From NCBI GenBank assembly GCA_018398765.1, contig JAHBMJ010000951.1:10001-57644 (forward strand): 47,644 bases of DNA, given 5' to 3'. Source of the stretch: Chromera velia (lineage: Eukaryota; Sar; Chromeraceae). The notes below the pieces were generated by a model, which had not been told where the DNA came from, did no database searches, and was given only the letters and a program-made list of their open reading frames with translations. Positions 1-13,400 of this stretch are shown in pieces. The first letter of the stretch is position 1, and every line of letters starts with the position of its first letter. The translations under genes were made by a program, and so were the position numbers.

Positions 1-83
1 TACTTCTTCCCTGCCACCGTCACGCAGGCAACCACACCCACGGACGCAAACACAATCGCCAAAAGCAAGCAAAATCGCGTCAT

Positions 84-120
<37 letters not shown>

Positions 121-1289
121 GGCGAGAATAAGAGGAGGGAGAGAGACGGAGTGGAACACCATTCCGAAGTCGACCTGGATGTGGGGGCACATCACTGAAT
201 AGCCTCTTTCTCCCCCCTCCGATCGCTTTCAAAAATGCACGCGCGCATGTATGTGCATAACCGTGTTCGTGCGCCCCATGGCCCATGTATTCAGTGAAAG
301 TGTCTACGCCACGATGTGATGACTGCCTGCATGAGTGCATGTGTCTACGGACACAGTAGGAGCTGCATGAGCATAGTGTATCCTGCATGGGCATAGTAGG
401 ACCGTAGGCCCGTGTATCTGTCTGTGTCAATAAAAACGTATCACAGTGCATTGCATTCAGTGCATGTTATCTACCCGAATATGTGGACGCACACACTATA
501 CGCCCATGAATGCATGCACTTAACTCTTCTCTTTTCACCTGAAGATATCGGGTTTCCTTGAAGAAGTAGGGCGCCAGATGTGGAGGGAACTCTTCGTAGG
601 CGTTGCACCATTGTTTGAAGAGTTTCCTGAAGCTGCCCCCGTGACCTCCCTCAGTGAAGTTACTCCACACAGTCAGCTTGTTTCCAAGCCATGAGGCGGG
701 CTTGTGGTTGCTGCACAAAACAATTCAGGATTGGGAAGACGGGGGGTGCGTGGAAGAAGGTGCGTCGAAAAGAGAAGATATAAAAGCGAGGAGAAGACGA
801 TTGTGAACAAACAGATTGAAAGGATGGTAAAGAAAGCAGGAGACCAAAGAAAGGATTTTATGGGAATTCGAAAGACAAGCCACAAGAAAGCACTGAGTGC
901 AGCTTCAAAGTCCCACCGCACCATACCATCAAACTCCAGCCAATCCCACGAACTGAAATTCCCTACTTTCCATCGAGTGCACATGCACGTTCACACAGGT
1001 ACGTACACACACCAACACCCAGAACCCAACTGCGCATTTTTTTCCCGGCCGAGGGCTACCTGCCCACGTATACATGTGCATGTATGTGAACAGACCTGTC
1101 GTCGGGATCTGAGTAAATACAAAGGCTGGTCAGGCTGGCGTCTATCATCACCCCTGCAGTCTCCTCCTCTCCCGGTTTGTTGCCCAGTTTGTGCCCGTAT
1201 ATCCATTGGCGGGAAAGGAGGGCGACACAAAAGTTGGACCCCGCCATTGCGCCTCCAAGGGCAGAGAACATGAACAGTTGGCTCGACAT
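1..1289 (-). CDS. Membrane protein of unknown function, 5' part (3 exons visible, runs off the left edge)
   Basis: I do not recognise the family. Three phase-compatible exons are visible: 1289-1096 (ATG at 1289, opening MSSQLFMFSALGGAMAG, donor GTCTGT, phase 2), 710-539 (acceptor GTGCAG, donor GTGAAA, phase 0) and 83-1 (acceptor after a CA/GT repeat). Exon 1 holds a hydrophobic stretch of about 20 residues near the N-terminus (signal anchor or first membrane segment). Exon 2 is polar and aromatic (motifs WLGNKLTVWSNF and FKQWCNAYEEFPP) with one N-glycosylation sequon, NFT. Exon 3 is strongly hydrophobic (FCLLLAIVFASVGVVACV), a clear transmembrane helix followed by AGKK. This suggests a protein with two or more membrane passes. 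A further exon near 943-965, preceded by TTTCAG, is possible but not phase-required. The gene is divergent from the protease at 2107. The gene is likely real; its function is unknown. Confidence 0.65.
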
Positions 1290-1692
1290 CGTGGGCTTTG
1301 TCTTTCTCTTTCTCTCTTTGTCTCCTTCCAGTTGCGTATCAATCTCTAAGTGACATGAACGCTCCACTCATTGCAGTCCGCTGCAACCGAGCGGAGATCT
1401 GGTGACCAGTTGGAAATGTGTATGCGTGCATGCATGTGTGTTTTTGTGTGGTGGACTTCGCAACAGATGCTGACTCACATTCAACGTATTTATATATAGA
1501 TCTACGATCGATCCCATAATTGGAGCTCAGTGTTTATATATACACAGAGAGACTCGATCATCTCTTGGTGAATATGGGTGGATTGGAATTCAGAGAACAG
1601 AGTGCATGTACGTACTTTGTTTCACTTTCGGAGCTGCATGTCAGAAGGATCGATCGAATTAGTTGACGATTCTGTGTTGCAAAATCTAAAAA

Positions 1693-1693
<1 letters not shown>

Positions 1694-1724
<31 letters not shown>
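1694..1724. repeat. (TA)n dinucleotide tract
   Basis: A near-perfect alternating A/T run inside the divergent promoter, followed directly by CATGCATGC. Confidence 0.95.
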
Positions 1725-1727
<3 letters not shown>

Positions 1728-1770
1728 GCATGCTTTTAAAATTGTTTGTTGTGCCTGGAATTATCGCTCG

Positions 1771-1793
1771 CACGCGCGCGCGCGCGCGCGCGC
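1771..1793. repeat. (CG)n dinucleotide tract
   Basis: A pure alternating CG run, a potential Z-DNA-forming sequence, about 50 bp from the (TA)n tract in the same divergent spacer. Confidence 0.95.
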
Positions 1794-2106
1794 CACAGCA
1801 TGCATACATGGGCATCCCGCCATTTTGTGAGGTTTTGCGCAATTGAAGCTACAAGTACGTAAAAACGTCCTGCTTCGTCAAGGTCTTGGAACGAATCTTT
1901 TGTCTCAGCTGTATATATTAATAGCCCTCTGTCAATACCCTTCTTGGAAATTAAAACTTACTTACGTATAGCTCCAAGAAGAACAGAAGTAGCTGGCTTG
2001 TTCGATGAATGTCGTTGCTGTGCGTGACTGCTCTTGCAGGGTTGTGTGTACATGAAGTAAGCGGCGACAGTACTTAGGTCCAATCTTACACTTGAAGGAA
2101 AGGACG

Positions 2107-4377
2107 ATGCTTTTGCTTTGTGTATGCGTGTTTGCACTGTTCTCTGCTCCGACGAGAACGACCGTGGCGGACTCCTCCCCGTTGATCGACGGATCCCGTC
2201 TCCTCTTCGCCTTGAGAGAGGAGTTCACGGAGGACGAGGAAGAGCGGAGGAGCGTTTTGGAAAGGATCACGAGCGAGACCGAGGGGGTACAGAGAATAGA
2301 GAGCCTCCAGATCCTCGGTATAGAAATTGCACATCTGGACTCCCACATAGAGGCAGAGGTGAGTGCCGTCTCTAGAGGACTCCGAAAGGTCGGCTGAGGG
2401 TCTTCTTTTCTCATCTGTCTAGTTGCCGTCTCCTCTCTTCACTGCAGGATGTGTTGCACAAACTGGAGCGGGTGCCCGAGGTCGAGGCAGTCCAGCTGAA
2501 CTACAGACACCCACCTGTAGAGGGGTCAGAGGAGACGGGAAGTGCTTCTTCGTCTCCGAGTGGGAGACGGAGGCTAGAGAGGGGCGGAAGGAGACTGGCA
2601 GAAGAAGAAGCTCCCGTCTCCTCTGCAAGGCGGGAGGGTGAGGGTGTAAGTTCTTCCACGTCCTCTTCACGTCACCCCTGGCGCTCCCCTCTTCTGAGAC
2701 CGGAACCTCAGACGGAGGGAGAGGGGGGGGTTGGGGGGCAAAGCGAGGTCCTTCCGAATGACTCCTTTCTGGTTGATAGAGGCATGTGGTGGGTGAGAGC
2801 CGTGGATGCTCCTTCTGCCTGGCGTCTCCACAGAGGCGACAAGGGAATTCTGATTGCAGTGATTGACTCAGGGGTGGACGTGAACCACCCGGACCTGAGA
2901 GAGAACATTTGGAGAAACGAAGAGGAGGTCGTTGGAGACGGAATAGACAATGATGGCAACGGGTGGGTGAGGCAGTTGATTGATAGGCGTCCGAATGCTT
3001 GAGCGGGCCTTTTGTCCTTTGTGTGTGTGGGTGTCAGTGCGTGTGCCCATATGTACATGTGCGTTCCTATGCGTCTTCAAAGAAATGCGGTTTGTTTGGG
3101 AACAGAAAAAGATAACGAATGAAAGACTCGATCGACGACGGATAATTCTCTATCTTTTTGTCTATTTTCTGCCATCCCTTTCTCTCCCACCTCCTTCCTG
3201 CGCCGTCTCTCCTCTTCTTTCTCTCCGCTGTGAAAAAGTGTGCTGGTCCTCAGGTCCGTCTGTCTTTCCTCTCAGGTTTGTCGCCCGTGCCTGCTGCTTC
3301 CCTGCATGATTCTTTAACTTCCTGCGTTCTCCCTCTTTTTGACTGGTGCCTCTTTCTGCATCTTCGTATCCGTGCGTCTATCGGTTTTTCGATCTGTGCA
3401 GGTACGTGGATGACGTGTACGGGTACAACTTTCTGGACGAAATTCCGGACCCCAGCGCGCAGTCCGTGCACGGCACACACGTGGCGGGGCTTTTGGGGGC
3501 AAAGGGGAACAATAGTGAGGGGGTGGTGGGGGTGAACTGGGCGCCCCGGCTGATGGCGTTGAAGGTGATGGATGCGACGGGAGGAAGAGATGATGCGTAC
3601 GCGCGTGCGTGGGAATATGCGGGCCGAATGGGAGCGCGGGTGTCGACGGCGTCCTTCGGATGGAAGAGCGGCCCCTTCTTTGTGAGGACGGTGCTCCATC
3701 GAATTCTCAAAAGTTTGGGCGCCATCGGACATCTCGTGTTCGCGTCTGCGGGAAATGACGGCACGGACAACGACGCGTTTGAGGCCTCTGGTCGGTTGGT
3801 GTCCTGCTCCTTCCCTTGCGGATTCCAGCTGCCGAACGTGGTGTGCGTGCAATCGTCCGACCCTGGCGGCGGGCTGTCCGGGTTCTCTAACGTTGGGAAG
3901 AGAAGTGTGGAGGTGGCCGCGCCCGGGTTTGAGGTGCTCTCAACATTCGGATTTGATTGGTCAGTCTGTCTGTCTGTCAGGCAATGCAAATCAGTCTCTC
4001 AGTCAGTCAGGTCTCTGTCGTTAAATAAAAGCGATACGTTCATTCTCTCTCTCTCCTTTTCTGTTTTGTTTCTCACCCCAGTTTCGTCTCACTCGCTTCA
4101 CTCCATGCATGCGTCTGTTTCGACCGCTTTCTTGCCTGTCCTTGTCTTCTCTCCTTTACCCTCCTAGGCTCTAGTCTGCTCTTCTCTCCTGCCGATTGTT
4201 CTTCTCTTCCGTCCCTTTGCCGGAAGACCGGTGGGCTTGCTGGTCTTGATTGAAATTTAAAAAGAAGAAACCGCGTGTGGAAAGAGGGAGGGAGCAAGAC
4301 TCGCTCATAACATTTGGACGTTCCAAGGAGTCTTTTAGTAATTTCAGGGGAGCTGTCGCTTCACGAACACCTCTGTA

Positions 4378-4413
<36 letters not shown>

Positions 4414-7400
4414 GTCTTTCACGAGCAGGTATTCCGAAATGAGCGGCACCTCTTTCGCTGCCCCGATCGCTGGCGGCATCGCTGCACTCGTCTGGTCGTG
4501 GCTGCCTGAGCTCTCGTGGATGCAGGTGAGGACATGCTCAGGGGGGGGGAGGAAGCTTTGGGGACACGCACAGAGTTCTTCCTAACGTCTGACCCCTTTC
4601 TTCTTTGGATCCTGAACTCTTCTGGATGCAGAGGGAAGGGAGAGATCAAAACAGGGGAAAGACAAACGATTCTATCTAACTGCCTGTCTTTCTGTCTCTT
4701 TTGTCTATCTAAGTGTCTTTCTTTGTCTCTCTTCGTCTATCTAACTGTATGTCCCTCTGTCATAATGGGCTCGTCTTTCTTTCTTTTTCTCCCTCTTAGT
4801 TTGTGGTGGGTGCATGAGTGCCTGCCTGCCTGCAGGTGCGGGATGCCGTCCTGTCCTCTGCGGTCCAGTCTCCGCGGCTGACGGCCCTATCTGCCACTGG
4901 GGCCGTTGTCAACGCCAGGCGGGCTCTGGAGGCGGGAGTGAGAAGTCTGGCTGCTGGTCAGTCAGTCAGTCGGTTGTTTATTCTTTCCTTCCTTCCTCGG
5001 CCTTCCCGTTCATTTGATCCTCTCTCTGCTCATTGAATCTGTTTTCGTCAGGGTCTCTCTGGCAGATGTCCTTCTTCTGTTGGACAGCCACGTTTTCGCT
5101 AAAAGCAGAAGCCTTCCTGTGTCTAGACAGACATCGCTTTTGTTAGAAAGAGAAGAAGGAGGGGGGGGACTTTCGTGAATTCCCCCGCCCACCCTTCTAC
5201 AGTACACGCGCGTGCGTCTCTTGTTTCTTTGTGTCTCTGTGAATGCGTCTCATCGTCCGTTCTTCTCGACAGGCGTGGAGGCAATAGTCCGGAAAGGCAC
5301 TGCAAGCATCCATAGAGTGGCACGAGTCCATTAATGAACAAGGACGTGTTTTTCTTCGAAGTCACTGTTGTTGCTGCTTTTTTTGTTCTGCAGGATGCGA
5401 TCGACTCCATGTGCAAATCGCCGAGCTGGGAGGAATCGTGGATGGCCACACAGAGGAAGTGGAAGAGGGGGGGGAACATCCTCCTCCTGTGTCTCTGTCG
5501 GGAGTGTGGAAAGGCGTCCTGCCTGCCCGAATTCTTCTCGGGACGGTGGAAGAGGGGGGCGTTGTGTCGCCGTGTGTGTGGACGTTGGAGGGCTTTTCTC
5601 AGGGGGGCGGTAGGGCGGTGTTAATTGCATCTGCCTCACTGTCTGCGTGGCTGATTGTGACCGAGGGCGAGAGAAGGTTTTTTTTATCCGCTGTGAATGG
5701 AGACGCCAGGCTGGAGGGAGGTAGCCCTCCGGACTTTTCAAGTTCTGTTAGGGAAGTGGAGGGCGGATCTGGGCAGGTCGCTAGTCTTTTGTATCAGAGT
5801 GGGGTGTCTCGTAGGCCCCCTGGAGGTGTCTGGTTTGAGTGTGAAGGTGTTGGGAATTTTACGTTAAGTGATGAGATGATCCGGTTGGGCCTCTCCGGAT
5901 CATCCGATACCTTCCCTTCCTTCTCCTCTTTTCCTTCTTTGTCTATGCCCATCCCCTTGTTCTTGTCTGAAAAGGAGGCGGAGTTGCTTGGTGAGAGAGA
6001 GAGGGCTTTAGCTCGGCAGACCCGAGGAGCAAGGGTGGTGAGGAAATGGAACGTCCAGACGGCCTGTCGTGGAAAGGGAAGCTGTGACTTTAGCTCGGAC
6101 ACCTGCGGGTTTTCTGGACTGCTTCCGGAGTATTTAGGCAGTCTGGGCGATCCTCGTGTAACCAGGCAGCAGCAGAGCCTTCAGCAGAGATCTACCTCAA
6201 GGTTCTCATCCGAGGCAGACGAAGAGGATGAGGACGTGTTGGTAATTGGATGGAAATGGAGACGGAGGGTCAATTTTGCAGAGTCAATGGCCCTCACGCT
6301 TCCCCAGTTCCGCAGAGACAACAGAAGGGGCGGCGCCAATGGGCCCGGGTCCGTGCCCGCCGCCATAGGTCCTCACAGAGACCGGACCTTCCGCACATGG
6401 GGGGGCTTCGCGCTCCTCGACCTCACCCCCACCCTACCACTTCTCCCAAGAGGAAACCAAAATCAGAACCCACTTAGAGGTCTTCCTCTAAATGGCAGCC
6501 CCCCCACCACTCGATCCCATCGTATCACACCCATGTTCTCCCACCCGGTGATGACCACAGGGGTGCACTGCGTCAAGTTTTTTCTTGACGCAAAGCTCTT
6601 TGGCTTCTTCCGTCTCTTCATGGTCGTCAGAGAACCTCTTGCGTCTCTGTCAGACATCAACAACCAGCAGGCTGAAGAGTCTACCACAAACTTCAATAAA
6701 AGCAGCAGTAGTGCGTGGAGGGAGAAGAGAATTCCGATTTTCTTTGAATATTCGGATTTCTGGGAAGGACTCCAGTTTGAGATCTCACCTGAGATCCCAG
6801 GATGGCAGCTCGGCTTCCACATGGAAGTCGGAGCACACAACAACACGGCCCAGCCGGATGACGCTCGGGTCGTCTCTCGACGTCGATACGTGACACGCTC
6901 TTTCTCCCCTCGGCAGAACGAGAGAGAGGTCGCGTTCTCTGTCAGAGATGTCTTTGCTGCCATCGACGACATCGGCATCGCACCTGGAAGGTCAGTGGTG
7001 GCGGGGGGGGTTTCTGTTCATTTCTGCCTTCGGCCTGTCCATGTAGGCTGTTGTCGTTGGCATTTCTGTGTGGTCGCCTGGCTCGCTGCATGCCAGGAAA
7101 GGAATTGACCATGTTGGCCTGCCTTTTGTTTTCTCGCAAGTCTTCGAGTCTCTCTGTGGTCCCGCTTCTCTTTCTGTATCATGCGCAGGACAGTGCTCAT
7201 TCATGCATGCATCTGTCCACGTACTCACTTGCGTGCTGAAGGGACTTAAAGCGCCTCGGGTGGATCTGGTAATGAAAGTTGTGTGGGTACATTTGGGGCT
7301 CTCCCTATCTATTTACGCGTAAGGCGTTGATTTGTCATGCGGATTTGGATTGTAATGTCACATCAGTGGATCATCCTACATACATTTTCCGGCATGATAA

Positions 7401-10400
7401 AACACCATTTGCTTTCAGGTGTGAAGGGGGGCTGCCGCAGTTTCAACCTTCGGGCTCCTCCTCGGCCATTCGAGAGGCGTGCACGTGGCTGCGGGTGGAC
7501 GGCCTGAGGGGGGAGGGGAGTCCGTTGGGGTTGCGTCACAGTGGAAACTTCTGGGTTTACGTGGGGTCTGTGAACGGGAAGCCTTTGTATGCCTCGAAGT
7601 ACCTTCTGATCTACTGGGACGATAGGACGCATAAGTGGACCCTGGGGTATTGGAGGAGCAGCGGGCATGAGTTCATGGCGGCAATTGAACACTGTATGGG
7701 AAGGGCGGACTGTGACTTGGAGGCAACTCGCCGAGCTAGGGCAGGGAGGGGGGGGGAGAGGGGAGGGCAGGCCCCCGCGTTTCTTCTCGACAGGGCTGTG
7801 GTCATTGCCCGTGCCGTGGCGACGAGTGAGGAGGAGAGTATGCTTCCTCCGTATCAGTCTGAGTGGGAGATGGATGGAGACGGATTTGGAGGATTGGAAG
7901 GGGATGAGAGGGAAAAGGTGATGAGGGAGATGGAGACTGATGGTGTCCTTATGTGGGGGGACACTGCTGACAGTCTGCCTTTTGTGCAGATTGCGTGTGA
8001 GAGTGACAACAGACTCGTGACACCTTCGTTCATTCGAGAACCGTCAGTGAGGTCAGTCAGGTGTACGCTCTGTTGATGTGTTTGCGCTCTGTCCCTATTC
8101 GTTTGTGCACTGACAGAAAGACTGTGATGCGTCTCCGCGTGTGAGCGGGAGACCGAGGTCCCCTTATCGCACAGGGCATCTGAGGGAGTGCCAGCGCTTG
8201 CGGGGCATAAGCAGAATGTACCCACAACCATCCCGACAATGTGTGCGTGAATGAACGTGCGTGTCTGTCTGGACGGAGAGGAGGGAGGTCTCCTTCTTGA
8301 TGCGACTTTGAGAAAGGAGAGAAGGGGAAAACTTTGTTTCCCGTTCATGAGTGCACACTTCTTGCAGATTCACTGTTGTCTGTTTGTTTGCATGAATGAA
8401 TGTGAGTGTCCTTGCATGCATGCAGGTGTGACTTTGAGTATGGAGGGTGTGGGTGGAACTTTGCGGCCTACAACTGGACGAACACCAGCGCTGTGACCGG
8501 AGTGAGCGATGAGAGCACCCCCGTGATCTCCCCCCCACTCCAACAGGAAGAGAGAGAGAGAGACGCCGGCTGTGAGGGTCCGAAAGGTCCGGCCATGGGT
8601 TGGTCTCTGGAGATGGCGGGTGCGAGGCTGAACTCGTTTGCTGATCAGATAGTGTCAGACCATTCTCCCTCTCAGTCCTCTGTGCTCTACGCTTTCGTTG
8701 ACACCTCCTTTTGGCTTCCCAAGGGAGCGGTTGCGAGAATGGAGAGCCCTGCACAGAGTCTTCCCGTACAACAACAGCGAAGTCGAGACGGCAGGGAGAT
8801 GGAGACGGCGAAGCTGTGTGTCGAGTGGTACTACCGCATCTTTGGGAGAACTGTGGGGGACCTGAGAGTGATGGTTGTAGAAGACAAAAAGCCGCTGCCG
8901 CACTTCGAAGACGTCTTGATTAACCCCGGAAGGTGTCCCGAGTTGGCCCCGGGTCCTGACGGGTTAGTCAAGGCGTTGTGGCTCTTCTCTGAGGAGGACG
9001 GGGAAAGCTCGACAGACTGGAAGGTTGGCAGGCTGTCTGTTGAGTTTGTGAGGGAAAAATTGAGGGAGGGGGGAGAGGGAGCGGAGACCTCGAAGTTGAA
9101 TTTGACTGCTGGGATTGGAGAGAGTGGGATGAGGAGGAACGCGACCTTTTCTTCCTCTACTTCCTCCTCTTTTTCCGTTCCCTTGTCTTCCTCTTCTTTC
9201 GGTTTCAAGCTGGCCTTTGAGGCTGTGTGCTCTGGGGACATCGACGGTTCCGTTGCGGTCGATGACATCAACTTCTACGAGGGCAGCTGTCCTGGTGAGT
9301 GAGTTTATAAGTTGATCTTCCTGTCAAGGAGTGAGTGAGTCAGTCAGTCTGTTGACCATTCTAGGTACCGGTACGGAGGCGTGTACGTGTGTGCCTGAGA
9401 ATCGGCGTGCGAAATGGTTTGCTTCCCTCTGCTCTGTTTGGTAAATGGCCTCAGACATTTAATGGTCGCCGGCAGGGAAAGACGAGAAGGCAAAAAAACA
9501 ATTTGTCGACTTGCGTGCTCGATTTTTTTCCCGTGTGTTTGCTCACTTGTACATCTGTTCGAAAGGGAAAGGAGGCACGCGAGAGAAAGAGAGAGCAAGA
9601 AAAAGAGAGAGAGAGGGGGGGGGGGGGGNNNNNNNNNNNNNNNNNNNNNNNNNNNNNNNNNNNNNNNNNNNNNNNNNNNNNNNNNNNNNNNNNNNNNNNN
9701 NNNNNNNNNNNNNNNNNNNNNNNNNNNNNNNNNNNNNNNNNNNNNNNNNNNNNNNNNNNNNNNNNNNNNNNNNNNNNNNNNNNNNNNNNNNNNNNNNNNN
9801 NNNNNNNNNNNNNNNNNNNNNNNNNNNNNNNNNNNNNNNNNNNNNNNNNNNNNNNNNNNNNNNNNNNNNNNNNNNNNNNNNNNNNNNNNNNNNNNNNNNN
9901 NNNNNNNNNNNNNNNNNNNNNNNNNNNNNNNNNNNNNNNNNNNNNNNNNNNNNNNNNNNNNNNNNNNNNNNNNNNNNNNNNNNNNNNNNNNNNNNNNNNN
10001 NNNNNNNNNNNNNNNNNNNNNNNNNNNNNNNNNNNNNNNNNNNNNNNNNNNNNNNNNNNNNNNNNNNNNNNNNNNNNNNNNNNNNNNNNNNNNNNNNNNN
10101 NNNNNNNNNNNNNNNNNNNNNNNNNNNNNNNNNNNNNNNNNNNNGGGGGGGGGGGGGGAAGGAAAGAAAGAAAGAAACAAAGAAAGAAAGAAAGAAAGAA
10201 AGAAAGGAAGAAAAAAAGAAAGAAAGAAAGAAAAAGAAAGAAAGAAAAAAAAAAAGAAAGAAAGAAAGAAAGAAAGAAGAGTGGAACCAACTGACAGAAT
10301 ATGCAGATGAGAAGGGAACCAACTTGGCTTGTAAGGGTCTGTCTGTCTCTCCACGCGTGCGTGCCTGGCCTGATTGTCCTCATGCATGTGCCTCTCTTCT

Positions 10401-13400
10401 CTTGATGTGTGTGCGTATGTGTTTTTGTATGTGTGTCTTATCTCTTCTCCCCCCCCACACACATACATGTTGCAGAGCCATCTTGCGGGTTCGATGGGAG
10501 TCTGTGCTCTCTGTCCAACGACCGAGAGGTGGTGACTCAGAGAGGGTCTACGTGGGAATTGGGCCCTCAACAGTCCCGTCTAGAGCTCTTGGGCCTCCCT
10601 TCTTCTGGACATGTCGCGGGTTGGTTGGTCGTTGTGTTTGGGTGTTCTTGTTTCGTTCAGCTTTCTTTTCCTTCTTCTGTCGTGAGTTCTGGGGTACACT
10701 CTCCCCCTTACTTGTTGTCGAAATTCTGCGCCGCTTACTCGAGACAGTCGACAGGTTTGGGTTTGGCTCCCTGAAGCGCATTGATTTAGAATTCGTCGAT
10801 TTGTTTATTGGCAGAGCTCTCTGCTGGATCGTCTTTGGCCTTTTTGGAACCCTCAGCTGAAGGGATACTGGAAATATGCACGTTGTGAAAGTGACTGGTA
10901 CTGGCGATGAGCTGAGTATGTGCCCTGCATTTATGACAGAAGGAAGTTCTTTGCGTTTTTGCTGTTCCGCCTTTCAGGGCTTTCTTCCATTTTCTCATCT
11001 TCGCTTTTCGGGACCACTCGCACCGCCGCGTCGGGGGGACGTCAGCAAGATCTGTCTGCATTTCTTCGGAGAGGCAGATCCATAGGGGGCACCCTTAGGT
11101 CTGGTCTGGTGGTGGCTCCGGGTGCCCACTCACTCGTAGAGTCGATTTTGGATAGGGAACAGGTGCTGTTCAATCCGGGGCCCCTCCCCTCACCTTCTCC
11201 TCGTGTGAGGGCTCGACTAGGCGGGGGGTTGGGGGCAGGAGGGGGGGGTCACAGGAGACTACAGGAACAGGTTGAGAAGGGGGGGAAGAGAGTGAGGAGA
11301 CCAGTGAGAAGGAAGCTGCTCGAGTCTCTATTGTACGCGCACCAGTTTGTGGTGCGTCCCCATGACACAGTAGCAAGCTCCGCAGACTTCACAGCCCAAC
11401 TCTCTCCTCTCCCTGCGAACGGGTACATGTGGACGTTGCTCGACTCTCCCCTTGAGAGATCGACGATTTTCTCTAAGGACATCGCACCCCCTTCCCTCCG
11501 TGAGAGGAGACAGAGAGAGAAGAACCTCAGACAGCAAATGAAGGCAGCAGAGAGAGATTACCCACAGGCTGTGTCTACAATGAAAGGAGATCTCTCTTCA
11601 TCTTCTTCAAGTTGGTTTGCACACTTGGGGTTTGAGTCCCGTGTTTTGTCTTCCTCTTCCCCTCCCTCCTCCTCTTCCTTTTCTCATTTCTCGTCCTTCG
11701 GATTCGAGACGGCTTCATTTGACATGGGGGCGGGTTCGCTCTCAACTCAGGCCTCACTGCAGGGGGGCGGGGGGGGGCTGTCTCTGCCCTCGGTTGCAGA
11801 GACGCCCTACTGCCTCTCCTTTTGGTACATGCCGAGTCTGAAGTTTTTGGGTGACCTTTCGGAAGTGATGCGGAACTCCCGGACAACCACAGAGACGGAG
11901 GGAGCGGGGGGGACGGGAGGAGGGGTGCAAAGGGGGGGGGGTCCTGGTGGGGACGTGCACGTACACTTGCGAGCAATCCTAAACGAGGGCGGGAAGAGAC
12001 GGCTACTCTGGAGATCCTCCGGACTGGAGACGGGAGACGCGTGGGAATTGGCACAGGTCGGTCGGTCGGTCGGAATATCGGCACGCATGTCTTTCGTCTC
12101 TGAGGATACTGCCGGAAATGACTGTTGGCACCGCCATACGCGCAAGGAAGGAAATTTGAAGGCAAGCAACCACGTACCAATTTAAATGCATGGCTAAACA
12201 TATCACTGGCCGGCCAATGCCAACTTGACTGCGTTGAATGCCCGTCTCAACTCCCGCACAAAACCTTGAAGTCATCAGATAGATGCACGTGTACCCGGGA
12301 TGCGGAGGACAAAGGGACAGAAGGAGAGGGTTTGAAGGAATCGCAAGCAATGCCTCCTTATGCCTCCTCACTCTCCCTCCCTCCTTATGTCTGCGTCGAT
12401 GTGTGCAGGTGAAGTTTGCAGCTTCTCAGCATTTCAACGTCTCTCTGACTGCCGAGGCCTCTTTAGGCCTAGAGAAGGGATCCGAGGTTGCGACTGTGGC
12501 TGTGGACAAGTTTTCGATCAGAGAGGGGCGATGCGACAGATGCAGATTTCTGTCTCTCTGGGGCCTGCCTGCGCCCCTTCTGCTCCTCAATGGAGTGTGG
12601 ACTGCCCGCGGCACTGCCAGCGGGGGCTTTCCCATCTTCAGAAGAACCTTCGTGTTCCTCCCACCAGAAGAAAAAGAAGAAGAGGCGACGAGAGGGAACA
12701 CCTCTTCCTCCTCTTCATCTGCAAGGATTCCGGAGTCCACGCTGTACGTGTACCACAGCCATCCAGAGGGGGCGTGGGTGATTGACGATAACCTGAACGT
12801 GACCGACGGGGCGTTCCTCTCTGTCCGCTCTGCCTCGGCATTCCCCCCCTCAGGTTATTGGGCCTTCCATCCTCGGGAGCTGCAGAGAGGACCGGAGGGA
12901 CGGGTGGAGTATGACCCCCCAGATTCCAGATTTGGGGGGGGGGAACCTGAGGGGGGAACCGGGGGGCAGTCGGGGGGAATGGGCGGGGATGATGCGTTGA
13001 ACCGACAAGGGACAGGCGGGGGGGGCGTCAGTCTGGATGTGTTTGCAGAGTTGTGGTGCTCGGACTCCAACCCGTGCAGGTCCGTCTGTTGCCTCATTTT
13101 TTCTTTTCCTCTCTTCTTCTTCTTCTTCTTGTTCTTCTTCTTCTCAGTCTGTGCGAGTTACAGTGGAAGTTTGTGAATCAGAGCCTTCTGATGAAGCGTG
13201 GTGCCGAGGCTTGTTTCTGCTTGGTTGGCGTCGAAGCTAGGACTTTCTTTCCCTGTGTACAGCCGTGTGGGTGCGAGTCTCGATTTCAGACAGAAACGGT
13301 CCCGCACGGCAGCTGTGTGTGTAAAAAAGTATGACCATATCATGAGCGTAAAGGGTGGCAGATGTGTGTGTAAAAGTGTGACATGCGAAGTGAAAATCAT

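Larger units (their letters stand above)
1290..2106. promoter_or_regulatory. Divergent intergenic region between membrane-protein gene and subtilase
   Basis: This 817-bp spacer separates two start codons facing away from each other, so it must hold both promoters. No convincing coding exon is present. It contains a (TA)n tract, a (CG)n tract, several TATATA segments and a TGCATGCATG palindrome near 1425. Bidirectional promoter function is inferred from position only. Confidence 0.5.
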
